37,116 nucleotides of DNA, taken from the NCBI GenBank assembly GCA_019649035.1, contig BMAT01012025.1:5373-42488 (forward strand), given 5' to 3'. The notes beneath the pieces were generated by a model. The model was not told the origin of the DNA and searched no databases. It saw only the letters and a list, made by a program, of their open reading frames with translations. Shown piece after piece: positions 10,317 to 21,600 of this stretch. Origin of the DNA: Elysia marginata. Lineage: Eukaryota; Mollusca; Gastropoda; Plakobranchidae. Each line of letters begins with the position of its first letter. The first letter of the stretch is position 1. The translations under genes and the position numbers were made by a program.

Positions 10317-11442
10317 TACAACAAAAAAAAAAAACAAAAAAAAAACTACCAATAAATGACGACTTAAACCAGAATGATAGTTTTCGGCCAATCTACGATG
10401 ACTTCAAAACTTAATTAAATTTCGTTTAAAAAAATCAATAGTTATAAGATTAGTGTAGTCAATAATGTTATTTTTACTTTGTTAACTGTGAGTGTCTCAA
10501 AAAAAGTGTATCATGTGTGTGTGTGTATTCGCCTCTCATCTCCTTAACTTCTTGATCAAACGCGAAACAATCGTTTTGTGTGTATTTCCCACACCTGTTT
10601 TATCAAAAGGTCTAAGTTTAATTTTGAGTTTGTAAAAATTGTAAGTTGATTGTCAGACACGAGCACACACAAACAAGAGAGGGAAAAATGTGGTGGTAGA
10701 GATCAACGTATTGGTCTCAAATAGAACAGGATCTAGGCCTACCAGCACATATTCTGTATTATTTGGTAGAATCATGAACCATCTAAACTTGAAAACTTAG
10801 ATGATTACAGTCATAAGCATAACTGAGTATACATTCAAAACGCGATACAACCAACATAAATATGTCTAGCTTTAGGTTATCCCACAGAAAATCCGACTCA
10901 ACTGTCAGTGAGTACATGGGGGAAAAAAAGACTTCAAAATATCATGGGAAACCATAGAAAAATCAAGGGCATACTCAACAACAACAAAAATCGCAAATTG
11001 TGTCTATAGCATCAGGGAAATATTTTATACTAGCAAAGAAAGAAGACTACTTTAAACAAAAAAAAGGGAAATCCTGTCGACATGCAAGCATAGAAAAAAA
11101 AATTCGCATATGATTGCAAAATAATGCGAACCGATCCAAAGACGACATAGACCAAACTAACGGGGAAACAGAAAATAAATAGTCAACTGAAGAAATGCCA
11201 ATGACAAAAAAAAAAAAACACAGTGTCGTGGCAAAACAAAGATAGGACTAGTTTATTATGTATATATAAAAGAATATGTAAACACATTAAAAATAACAGG
11301 GTCATCAGTATAATACACATAATTATACATCGCGAAAATTTTTACATAGACATCATTATGAAAAAGAATTTCCTGAACACGAGAAAAAAGAGTAAAACCA
11401 TATCTAAGACAACAAGTCATGTGGTTATAAGGTACGTTTTAG
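10317..11442. other. A-rich gene-free stretch
   Basis: Strongly A-rich on the + strand, with a (TG)n run near 10513. No protein block could be read on either strand. The right end may be the 3' UTR of the minus-strand LINE that follows. Confidence 0.45.
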
Positions 11443-12010
11443 TTTACAACACATTCATCAAAAATCCCTTTGAAAAAAAGTGGTGTTGAAGTTTTCTTTG
11501 GGATAAACCATCGTCCCCAATATCACATATTTCTTTAGGTAGAGAGATCCAGATTTTTTTTACGAAGAAGTGTAAAAGATCTCTCCCCTAACATTTTATG
11601 ATGGTTTTGGGAACAACTAAGATTTTACGGTCACTCGATGATCGCTGTAACTTGTTTCTTTTACAGGCAATCGATGAAGATGATATAGTAAATGTTTTAC
11701 GTGGTATCGTATCTTACAGCGCTTTACAAATTCTGGCTGCATTGTTTTGTGCTAAGCTTATTTGTAGCCTTGGCAATGTTTTTGGTTGGATACTAGCAAG
11801 TAAACTATTGCAATAGTCTAGCTTAAACAGAACGAAAGAAGCCATGGGGAGTTTTGTGACATCATTTGTGAAATAGTTTCGCACCTACGCAATGTTTCGC
11901 ATTTGAAAATTCATAGGCCTATTTCTGCATAAATACGTGTAATTGACTTGAGTGATCATCGGAAATTCAGTGTCCATTTCAAAATCAAGGTTTTTAACAT
12001 TTTTAAAAGT
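11443..12010 (-). mobile_element. Decayed CR1-like LINE fragment, C-terminal part of ORF2
   Basis: The minus strand reads, across frameshifts: MRNIA.VRNYFTNDVTK, a LDYCNSLLAS box (about 11818-11791) followed by KTLPRLQ and AQNNAARICKA, HLLYHLHRLPVKE, SSDRKILVVPKT, WISLPKEICDIGDDGL (about 11550-11500) and a KGF-type end with TAA at 11443. This is the conserved stretch after RT in CR1/Jockey-type elements (DYCNSLL, NNAAR, HWLPV and WNSLP boxes). It lies opposite to the LINE at 9171-10262, so it is a separate insertion. Confidence 0.85.
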
Positions 12011-12559
12011 TTGACCTCACAATACACATCTTAAAATAAATAGAGGTCAAGTCCACAAATGCCTGCTTGTCACATGGAAGAGAAAAAACTTTAGAGGGCC
12101 TACTTGATATATATTTATGTACCATTTCACATGGTCACATGTTGCGTTAATTTTTTACTTTCAATAAGCAATGTCCCAATTTTGAATGAACACTATAGAT
12201 CTATAGCTGCAGGGGTCGGGAGAGAGCACTTCCACTGGAGCAGCATTAAAACTAAAAAAAAAAAAGGTTAACATGCTACCTCTTCAACGCTAAAGGTGAA
12301 TGCTTGGAGACACACAGCACCATGCAAAGTTCTCTAGATAAATACAGCAACAGCAAAAGATAAAAAAACGTTAAAAAAAAACAAACAACAACTAATCAAG
12401 ACAAGAAAGAGTAGGCCAGAATGACTTGTATACAAAAACCCAACCACCCCACACTTCTAATCAGTAAGATAATCCTAGAGAATACAGTAAAACAAAACCC
12501 AAACCACAGGCTACCCTGTCTAAGCTGCTAGGTCATTTTAAGTGTCAACTGGGTTGGTG
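12011..12559. other. Gene-free stretch
   Basis: AT-rich, with several A-runs. A GIY-YIG endonuclease domain, which would follow the Penelope-like fragment on the minus strand here, was looked for and not found. Confidence 0.45.
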
Positions 12560-13340
12560 TTTGTCTGAATGACCGTTGCCTGGTATACTAGGCTTTTTTC
12601 TAGACATTATCCTTCAAGGGGGCATGGTGGTTTGTCCTTGCAGTTGCACAATCTAGTCGAACTGTCTTTTTAAAAAAAGTTTCGTTGAGTATTTGTTTTT
12701 TTTTTGTTGTTACTGCAGATGATTTGCTTTATGTTGGTCATACAAAAAAGTATGCTGAGTTAGATGGCGTTTATGACGATATTTTTGTGGAGCCTGTGGC
12801 TTGGTGGGAAGCAGGAGTTGAGGAGATCGAAAAACTTTTTTCCAATAAGGTGGATTGAACCAAGTTATGCGCCTTTTTCTCTTGTTCATCGTCTTCACTT
12901 CTTTTGTTTTTTGACCTGCCGTTTCGTTCCTTTTGTTCTCATTGTCTGTTTTTGTATTGGTTTTGTTTTCTGCATAATTATAATAATGTAAAAAAAAACA
13001 AAAAACCGTTACGTGTCTGTTTTTCTTTAGTGCTGCGTTTTAAGATATTGCCGCATTTCAAAGATTTTTTTTTTTGCATTTGAAGAATTGTTAATGAGAT
13101 GTTTCTCTATTTCTTGAGGCAGGTTTTTGATTATCAACGGTGTGTGATTGCTTTTTATAGTTAGGCTTTTTATATTGTTTGCGCAGTCCTGTGTGAAAAT
13201 TAAAGGTGACGTCCAAGAAAGCTTTAACTTTTTGGGTTGCTTTTATTGTAATGTTTCTAAGTATGTTTTCTCTGAATATGGTGAACATTTGTTTCTTTTA
13301 TAAGTGTGAATTTTTAAAAACATAAACTTACATTCATCAA
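12560..13340 (-). mobile_element. Decayed Penelope-like retroelement fragment (RT end plus Cys linker)
   Basis: Minus-strand frames read NITIKATQKVKAFLDVTFNF (13253-13194), then TPLIIKNLPQEIEKHLINNS (about 13140-13085), a Lys-rich spacer, KRKRRITWFNPPYWKKV (about 12883-12833), KSSAVTTKKKQILN and finally CNCKDKPPCPLEG.CLEKS (about 12648-12590). This block order (FLDV, then the Pro-rich IIK.LP stretch, WFNPPY, and a CNC...CPL.G.C linker) is what I know from the RT C-terminus and linker of Penelope-like elements, which normally continue into a GIY-YIG nuclease. That nuclease is not visible. Frameshifts and stops are frequent. The assignment is from remembered motif order, so another RT lineage is possible. 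Confidence 0.65.
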
Positions 13341-13922
13341 ACTTTAAAGGCTTTTTTTTTACAATATAACATTGAAATTATTATGCAATGTATGGTATAA
13401 ATGAACTGATAGTGTGAATGTAAAGCTCATAGATTAAAATAATTGATAATGTGGTGGTTTTGTGCTATGTTAATGCTGTATATTATTATCATTATTACCT
13501 ATTATTTTAAGAGGTCCAATGCTCGTTTCAGCAGCATTATAGAAAGAAAGCCTTATAAATACAATAAGGAAAATATACAGAAACATTTGTTTTATAAATG
13601 CTAGTTTCGCCTCCCTTCTTTCTCCCTCTTTCAACAGCTCATCGTAGAAGGCCTATGCACGGTTAAATTGGAGAGAATACAGATGGGATCTTGTTCTCTC
13701 TTTATGCTAAGCCCGAATCGCATGTCGGTTCGACAATCCAGGCACACGCGATAGGACCTACTCACGCTTCGGTTCTCACCATCGCACACTAATGATTTCT
13801 CGAACTTCTTTGTTAGAAAGAACGGTACCGTACCTCATTATTCGATATCCATCGGTTACCGTAATATACGAACAGATCATATCTGCTGGAGATATTTTTT
13901 TCACTAACGTGCATCTAGATCG
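13341..13922. other. Gene-free stretch
   Basis: AT-rich on the left. 13600-13860 is less AT-rich but has no readable protein. It may be the 5' part of the LINE copy that starts to be readable at 13923. Confidence 0.4.
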
Positions 13923-14275
13923 GCTGCAGATAACACGAAACTAGTAAAAACTGCAAGTAATTACAAGTTTTATGGTCAACGCTCGTTTTTCTGCTTTGGA
14001 CCAACTGTCTGGAACTCACTCCCTTTAACCATCAGGGATGCTAAATCAATAGAACTGTTTAAGAAACAGTTAAAACACTATCTTTTTCTGCAAGCATATT
14101 TCTAGGTATACATTTTAAACCTGTAACTCCTTTTGATTTGTCACGTTAGATAAATTTAAATGTACTTATGTTGTCGTGAATATCATTGTATTTATTAGCA
14201 TTTGTGAACCGCATAGAGCAAACTCAATTGTTATGGATATGCGGTATATAAATTTAATATATTATTATTATTATC
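13923..14275 (+). mobile_element. CR1-like LINE 3' end
   Basis: An uninterrupted 60-codon frame (13923-14105) ends at TAG and carries YGQRSFFCFGPTVWNSLPLT followed by SIELFKKQLKHYLF, the usual C-terminus of ORF2 in CR1/L2-like elements. The ~170-bp 3' UTR ends with a stem-like CGCATAGAGC...ATGCGGTATATAAAT stretch and a (ATT)n tail at 14260-14275, the common 3' terminus of such elements. Confidence 0.88.
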
Positions 14276-14326
14276 TTGAGAAATAAGGTCCGCAGACGGC
14301 ATTAAAAAAGTAGCAATCGGTACAAC

Positions 14327-14546
14327 CATGTGACCCGTCATGTGATCTAAACTTCCGCAGACATGTGATCACAACAAAAGCGGTGTCTGGCTGTCTGCAG
14401 TTTTCATGAGTGCAACCAGAGACGCATACTGTCTGAAATTATAAAATACGATCTCACTTTCAGCTAAATAACAATAGAATTAGATGCAGCATACATTTAA
14501 AAAATATTAACCTTGATAATCTAATTCTAGATCTAAGTTCACGTGA
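14327..14546 (+). promoter_or_regulatory. E-box cluster with a CLEAR/M-box-like site, possible RAB29 promoter region
   Basis: Three CATGTG boxes (14327-14332, TCATGTGA at 14338-14345, and 14362-14367) and one TCACGTGA (14539-14546) lie within 220 bp. TCACGTGA is the core of the CLEAR element bound by TFEB/MITF-type factors, and TCATGTG is the M-box form. A good donor (AAG|GTAAGC) follows at 14648/14649. That the RAB29-like gene 4 kb downstream uses this promoter is inference. Confidence 0.35.
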
Positions 14547-14549
14547 TTT

Positions 14550-14648
14550 ACTCTTTGCATTGCGGCACCAGGGGCCAGGCTAATAAAGTCATCGCAGACG
14601 TATATCAGTGGGTTCTAGTTTCACTATCTTCTTGCATCTATCAGCAAG
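14550..14648 (+). other. Candidate 5' non-coding exon of the RAB29-like gene
   Basis: The segment ends in a consensus splice donor, CAAG|GTAAGC. A polypyrimidine-AG acceptor at 18473 (CTCTGCTTTCTAG) could receive it, 150 bases before the start codon. The start of the exon is not determined. Only splice-site quality and position support this. Confidence 0.3.
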
Positions 14649-15778
14649 GTAAGCTATGACTGAGGATGATCTAGATTACTGATTGATAATTCAGTCGTTA
14701 CTAAACTGCAACGTGGATCTTGAGTTAAAAAGGCTGTTTAGTTTTATTCAATATTTCAAATTTCAACCTCCCTTGTTTAGAGTTTTGGAGTTCAAGATCT
14801 GTTAGAAGTGTAGCCTATTTAATGATTGTATTTGTTGCAATGATTTTGTATTAGCTTTGTGAGTTCTAAGGATATCTAATGATTGTATTTGTTGAAATGA
14901 TTCTGTCTTAAATTTTTGGGAAGGGTATCTTATAAGTGCATTTGTTGTAGGGATTTTGTCTTTGTCTGTTAACCGAAACGTTACAAGAATATATCAGGGT
15001 CACAGATTAAGTTTTAAACAGAATAAAGTTGTGAGAGTCAAAGCACTCTGACGTCTCTGTCACCCCAAAGGTTGGTGCCGTCTTGTCTAGAACTAGGGCC
15101 ATCCCCCTCATCTCGTGATGAACAACAGCGAAAATGATTCATAGCACACCCAAGTTAGAACGTAGAAAGACATAGGGATAAATAACGGCGCTATGCTCCC
15201 TTTCTCTCACTTTGCACGTACAGGAGTCAGGCGTGCCTTTGGAGGCCAGGGGAACCCATGGGGTTAAGCCCTACGGGATTAGACCCTGGCATCTGTAGAG
15301 GATATGTACATGTTTCCTGGAAGATGTTAGAAATTAGTAAATATTAGAACATGAAATTCAGCTTACTTGTCAGATAAAGACAGTTAGTAATGTTGGTAGA
15401 GTTAATTTAGTTGAGTATCAAATGTTTTGATGAATAGAAAAAGTACCCTAGTTAGTATGATTTCAAGGAATATGTTGTAGCAAAACCGTGAAAATAAAAT
15501 TATCTAGACAGATAGGTTGAGTTGGACTTTCACTCACTATACTTATATAAGAAGAGTGACAGAAGAACGATTAAACGAACAACTGAATGTAAGAGAGGGG
15601 ACGTGGAAAGAGAGTGGCAACAAACCCGAAAGCTCTACCGACTGAATGGGTGAGGTGTCAGCATAGGCGAGTAAGCAAGCGGCGAAGACGCTGGCACCCA
15701 CCTCATCTACAGATCTAGATAGCCTATATCTAATTTAATCTAGATCTAAAATCTGGAGCTGTTGACAGTGTGTACATG
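14649..15778. other. Gene-free stretch with a small tandem repeat
   Basis: 14819-14958 holds about three diverged ~55-bp units that share a TGATTGTATTTGTTG core. 15090-15300 and 15586-15710 are less AT-rich, with no readable protein. 15715-15750 is rich in TCTAGATCTA words. Confidence 0.5.
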
Positions 15779-16863
15779 TTACAGTGGAAACCTCTTGATT
15801 CAAATGGCGTTGAAATGGCCTGAAACTTCAAATTGAAAAAGGGGAGTTACCTGATCCTCGATAGTGTCCAACAGTATTATGCCATTACTTCTCCTGGTTT
15901 GAAACTATTAAATAGCAAAAATAAAAACTGAAACGCAGTGGGATAAGAATTAAGATAATTGTGGTTAATTGCACCAGTGCCAAAGCAACAAGTGAAGTGA
16001 TGATTGAGCGTCAGATACTAATAGACTTCAAACAAAGGTCCTATTTTACACACCCATCCCTAATATTCGTTTCCCTCCCCCCCTGTATTATTAGTATGTA
16101 GTTTCAGAGCTTACATCATCGATATACAGACCAGCTGTATGGCTGTAGCCAGTGTAGGCTACATTGTGTGCTTTTTATTGACTCTTTACACAATCCAAGA
16201 ACTTAGCCCTAGCTGTTGCTTCTTTGTTTTTTCTACCGTTTGCACAACCACCTTGCCCCGTCCACTATTGCGTTTATTGCTCAATCTACCGATCTTCTTC
16301 AAGGTTGACTGCGCAAGTCAAACCCTTTCCAATTTCCACCTCCTCTTCACCCAATATTGACATTCGCCCCGATCTAAATTCTTTCCACCCCTTCTTGTAA
16401 CCTGCACATTGCCAGTGTATGACTGTGAGCCCAACTCTCGCTTTCCAATTTGATCACTGCATTGAGTGATTGGTGTTGTCAGTTTCGCAACAAAGCCTAG
16501 TACCACGGCTACAGACAGGGCTTTTCACACTAGGCCTGGGGTTATCTAATTCTAGCAACATACGCGGCCTAATCTTATCGGATCCCCCCCTGTCCCTATT
16601 ATAAACACTGCCCAGCACAGTGATGAGTAAGTGACTTTGTTTTATCTAAGCAGTCATGAGACAGGAAAGATGAAGATGGATTTTTAAACATTTTTTTCTC
16701 GGCTCGTTATGGCGATACCGACTTTGAATTAAGGGAATCCAACTAGAATTATGAGTCCAAATTAAACAAAGATAAAGAAGAAAAAAAAGGCTTTTAGAAG
16801 AAAGAATTTCGAATTATGAGAAATTTGGATTATAAGACTTCGGTTTTTGAGGTTTTCACTGTG
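15779..16863. mobile_element. pogo/Tigger-like non-autonomous DNA transposon, ~1.1 kb
   Basis: The left end is TTACAGTGGAAACCTCTTGA (15778-15797) and the right end is GAGGTTTTCACTG (about 16847-16859). Their termini form an inverted pair, CAGTGGAAACCTC versus CAGTGAAAACCTC. These resemble Tc1/mariner-pogo termini, which use TA targets. 16150-16855 is shared with 34533-35300 in the same orientation. No transposase was found. The left boundary and the shared block could be two nested elements. Confidence 0.6.
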
Positions 16864-17870
16864 CTAGATCTACATCTACCTAGCCTAACCACATTTTGTA
16901 GATTCTATTAGATCTGCAGTTTCTAGACTAGATCTAGATCTAAACCCATTTGTAGTATTGACCACAATTAAACTGAATATTTGATTGTTGGCAAAGTCAG
17001 TAAATGCATACGCCTATGCATGACAGAAAAAATCCTCAAACCGTAAAAAACCTGAGTCTTGATTGTATAAAGTTTTTAAAAATTGTTTGTGAAGCATTTT
17101 ATTCAATCAGTGCATTGCATTCACTGTTTGGTAGCATTGAGTCAACAGAAGCAGGCTATTTAGTATAAAGTTTCAGAGAAACCAATTAATATCTTAATTC
17201 ATTTGCCTCGTGAAATTCTACTAAAGAAAGGATTGGTGCCACAACCTGACAAATTTGTTAAAGATTAACTAAAGGGCAGGATTCCCTCGCTAAGGTGCCA
17301 TTATTTATTTGATTCAAAAATTATTCCTCATGGCCCTTCATAATCATTTCTTTAGTAATATATTTGTTTTAATTAAAAATAATACATCTCATTGCACAGG
17401 ACTCTTTATTTCTAAAAATTATATAGAATATGTTAACATGAAGTCTTTTAAAAAGAAAGCAAGGGTGGCCCTCCTGTGTAGAAATCCTTGCTCTAAAATC
17501 TCTTTCTTTACCTTTCAACTACAGGTTAAATGGTCTGCAAGGCTTTCAAGCATGAAAAAAAATTAAAAACTCTTAAATGCATTTGTCTGTGTAACAATAA
17601 TTTTTTTGTGGTTGTAATCAAAAGAGGCGCAGTGCTTGGCTCTCAGGTGGCCTAAATGATCTCTTGAATTCATTATAAGACACTTATGTGTGAACTAGTT
17701 TGAAAAAAAAAGAATTCACATGAATCCTAGATTCTTTGATTATTTGTGACACTTGGAGGGCAATCATCAGAAAGTTTTGTGGTAGGAAATGACACTTAAT
17801 GTGCAAAATCTTGATATCTGAGGACTGGAAACTAAGAAGAAAAAGTGCTTAACGGTGCTGTAGAAAGAAC
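16864..17870. other. Gene-free stretch
   Basis: Begins with a dense cluster of TAGATCTAGATCTA words (16864-16945). The rest is AT-rich, with no exon recognised. It is probably intron of the RAB29-like gene if the upstream exon at 14648 is real. Confidence 0.45.
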
Positions 17871-17975
17871 TACAGTGGAATCCTGATAAAGTCAACACCT
17901 TGGGACCGAAAAAATGTGTTGACTTTAAGCAAGAGTTTCCCTGAAAGGTGTTGACGTTAGGTGGATTCCACTGTA
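17871..17975. mobile_element. Short MITE with ~31-bp inverted termini and TA flanks
   Basis: TA-CAGTGGAATCC...GGATTCCACTG-TA. The left arm TACAGTGGAATCC plus GTCAACACCTT pairs with the right arm AAGGTGTTGAC plus GGATTCCACTGTA. The 101-bp element sits between TA dinucleotides. A related copy lies on the minus strand at 33962-34060, and related ends at 21119. Confidence 0.85.
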
Positions 17976-18623
17976 TTCACTTTTAAGGTATGTAAAATAG
18001 AAATAACTGACTTGAGTCAATAAATACAGGTCTGCGGCTATTATAATTTTACCATCTCTCATATCGGTACTAATTTTCTTGAAAATATTGATTGTGTAAA
18101 ATATTTTGTTAAATGTATTGATAACGCTTTTGTTCAGACTTTCTACAGGGATGCAAGTTTTCCGATTTTTGCAGGAATTCCGATTTTTTAGCAGTAATCT
18201 TCAGCCAAAAAAGCAGGAAATTTGATAATAGTTAAGACTCAACTATGAAAGAAACTCGTCCAAACTTGAGACGTAAAGAAAATCAAACATCTCTTTTGGG
18301 TTGTACAGCTGTATAGACCCTAGTGCAGAGTTGAATCAACCTTTTTTGATTGATGTATCAAAGATTCTATAGGGGCAGCTATTGGCTATCAGAGCCAGGT
18401 GAAGAACTTTATATAGTGGTGTTTAAATTTTCCTGCTTTTTGTGCATAAGGCGCTTGCATCTCTGCTTTCTAGAGATTGAAATATTTTTTGTTTGTTTTC
18501 ATTACTGGTGTTTTTAAAGAATTTTTAGAAAATTTGCACCACAAAAATGTGTGGCTGAGCAAGCGTAGCGAAAAAAGAGTGGATCAAGCCAGCCTGTCTG
18601 TAAGGTTAACTACAACTTGCAAG

Positions 18624-21600
18624 ATGACAGAAGTTCTGTTCAAAGTGATCATCATCGGTGACCCAACAGTTGGAAAGACATCCTTTGTTCAGAAATATGT
18701 CAACGATTCCTTCAGAAGGGATTACAAAATGACCATAGGAGGTGAGAGTGTATTTTGTATTTGACTGGGTTTGTCACAAAACTTTGTAAATCTATCATTA
18801 ATGTGTGAAGCAAGTATTTTCAGAAATGGCATAAATGACTGTTTTAAGTTATATGTCTCACATCCAGGGGAACTGAGTTGGATGTTGCAATTTTCACCAT
18901 TAAAGAAGTTGCTGCATTGAACAAATCATTTTTCAAGCCTTCAAATGGTCAAAACTTTCATAAAATTATCAATTATTCAAGCTTTTGTTGATTTAAAGTA
19001 TTGACAAAAAGAGGGAAAAAAACCCTTTAAATAGTGTTTTCTCAAAAATTAAATTTTCCGACTCATTTTACCTGGGGGTGAGACACATCTGTTTTATTAC
19101 CTCACAAAGCTTTGTTACATATTATTACATCAATACATGTGAGCTGGATTGACCAAGAAGTATATAGATAAGATCGTACTCAAACCTGTTGCCTGTGTCC
19201 TGCATGACAAGCTATAGATTTTTAATTTTCATTTCCCTTAATCAGTCAGGTCTTTTTAGCCAATAAAGTTTATGGCAATACAAATATATTTGTAATAGAT
19301 CTAGGGTGAAGGCGTTTAATATCAGTCCCATTTTGTTTTTGCTATCATTTTAAATACCTCGTCTTGCATCAAGAACAACAGAATTCTGACCTTTTTCCAC
19401 AGCTTTATTTCATTTTCAATGCTTTTTAAAGCCTATTTATCATATTACAATATGTGTGTTCTTCTCATAATTTTTTTTCTCATAAGGATTGTGATTGTAT
19501 GACAATAATGAATGAATGATATTAAAAAAAAGTTTGTTTTGATGGTCTTTTAAACTTCATACAGTGTTTTTTTTTAATGCATTTATGATTAACAATTTTT
19601 TAACTTATTATTACAAGGGCTTGCAAAAAATTTAGAACTAAACATGTTATGGTTTGTGTAAGAGTATTCAGATAGCATTTTGTTTACAATGAGCTACTCC
19701 ATTTGCACTGTTTAACTCTAAGATCATAATAACTGTTTGCTAAAGAGCAGATTGATTTGTAACTTTGTGTATTTTTGCAAATTGAGACGCAATATTGTCA
19801 GGGGTTTGTAGGGTTAAATGTGAATCTTTTTCTCTTTCTGCCCAGTGGATTTTGCCTTGAAAGTGATCAAATGGTCAGAAAAATGCAACATCAAACTACA
19901 GCTCTGGGATATTGCTGGTGAGACCCAAGTTTATACAGTCTATTCCACATAGTCATCATCATCTGGATTCCCACTCTGCGAGAGGTCGGATGCCATGAAT
20001 CTTCACCTTACTCTTCCCATCGTTGCCTTAGTCGCCTCACTGAGTGGCGTGCCAGTCATCTCCACTATATTTCCCACCAAAGATTTTTGTTAGCGTCCTC
20101 TACCTCTTGATTCATTTACCCTTTTCTCTAATATGAACTTCTGTCCAGAGACAACTACACAGTTTTAATCTGGGTATTTTGAATATTTGCTTAATTCAAA
20201 TTATATTTTGATCTCTTTTTCTTTTTTGATGTGTCCACTGATAACTCAATTTGTTGATAGTTTGAAATGAGACTTTTCCTCCACAGGATTCCAGGCATCC
20301 AAACTGAACTGTAAAATAGATTTCTCTGAGTTTAAACAATCTTTCCTCACAACTACATGTATTTATTTAATTTTAGACTTTGTTCATCCCTAAAAAAAAG
20401 CTATACTTCGCTTTTATTTAATGTTATCGTAGAATTTTTTTACTTATTTCATGCAGTGCAACAAATTTGCCTTTGCCATCAGAAAAAGAACACAATTAAA
20501 AGAAAACTTTTATAAATTANCCCCCCCCCCCCCCCCCCAATTTCTATTTTAGCAATAAAACTTTATGGAGTAAATCTCTAAGAATCTAGATCTTGCCTTT
20601 ATCTGAGATGTCAGTTGTCAGGTACCCGGTAGCGGTATTTCATGCTTTTTCTGCTGCTTTAAAAAATCCATTCATTGACCATTGTAAACTTTCGTCTGAC
20701 CCTTGCTCTATGTGAGATGCAATGCTGGATTTATTTTCACTTTTTACTTTTTTCAAAATCCATTTGGCATCCCTACTTTATAACCACCAAATGTGTGTTT
20801 ATGTTCCAGGCCAGGAAAGATTCACATCCATGACACGGGTCTACTACAAAGACGCACATGCATGCCTTGTAATGTTTGACCTCACACAGAAAGGAACATT
20901 CCAGAACTCGGTGAAGTGGAAGAAGGATCTTGACCAGAAATGTACCCTGGTGGACGGATCTCCCGTGCCATGCTTATTGCTAGCTAACAAGGTGGGTCTA
21001 GGGAGTTTTTTGCAAAATTTTCCAGGATGTGTACAATCCAGTTTTGATATTTGGAACTCTATGGTTAGAAAATTTCAATTTGAATTACAGTGCAGTCTAT
21101 TCAAAGTGCATGAACAGCTACAGTGGAATCCGGATAAAGTCAACACGTCGGGAAGGTTGACTTTAAGCGAGATTGACATTATCCATTTTAATGAGGGTGG
21201 GGGGTTGCAGCATATTGCAATCTGTAAGAACTAGATAAATTCAACGAGCGCAGCGTACTCAGAAAAATGATAAAGACTAGCTTAGCCTAGATGTAGACGG
21301 AGGGATGAAATGCTTATGTGTGTGTATATGAACACTGTTCGCACTGGTTTTGCGAGAAGTGGGAGAACCATCAGTGAACTGCACCAATCAGTACCTGTCA
21401 CTGTCTTCTGTCCAGTTGCACTAGCCCCTTCTCCCCCACTAGCCCTCGCCAGGCCAGTGGGCCCAGGCAGGCGAGCAAGCACTGCACACAGTGTCTTGAA
21501 TCGTGATTGGAAACAAAGAGCGCCCCCCACCTCGGCTATTTCTCTGTGCCCCTCCCAAGACCCACCTGAGGTCTCTCTATATCTTTTCATTTGAAAACGA

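Noticed and set aside
11598-11816. Open frame on + at 11.6-11.8 kb
   Set aside because: The minus strand reads the LINE DYCNSLLAS and NNAAR blocks here, so the + frame is a shadow.
12011-12560. GIY-YIG endonuclease expected after the Penelope-like linker
   Set aside because: Translating the minus strand in this stretch gave no GIY-YIG-like segment.
18474-18623. N-terminal extension of the RAB29-like protein from the upstream open frame
   Set aside because: The frame has no upstream ATG in phase and no resemblance to Rab N-termini. ATG 18624 gives the usual short start before FKV...GKT.
21282-21594. Overlapping ~100-codon open frames on both strands in RAB29-like intron 3
   Set aside because: They lie in the GC-richer centre of a MITE, partly repeated at 32.5 kb, and show no protein motif.
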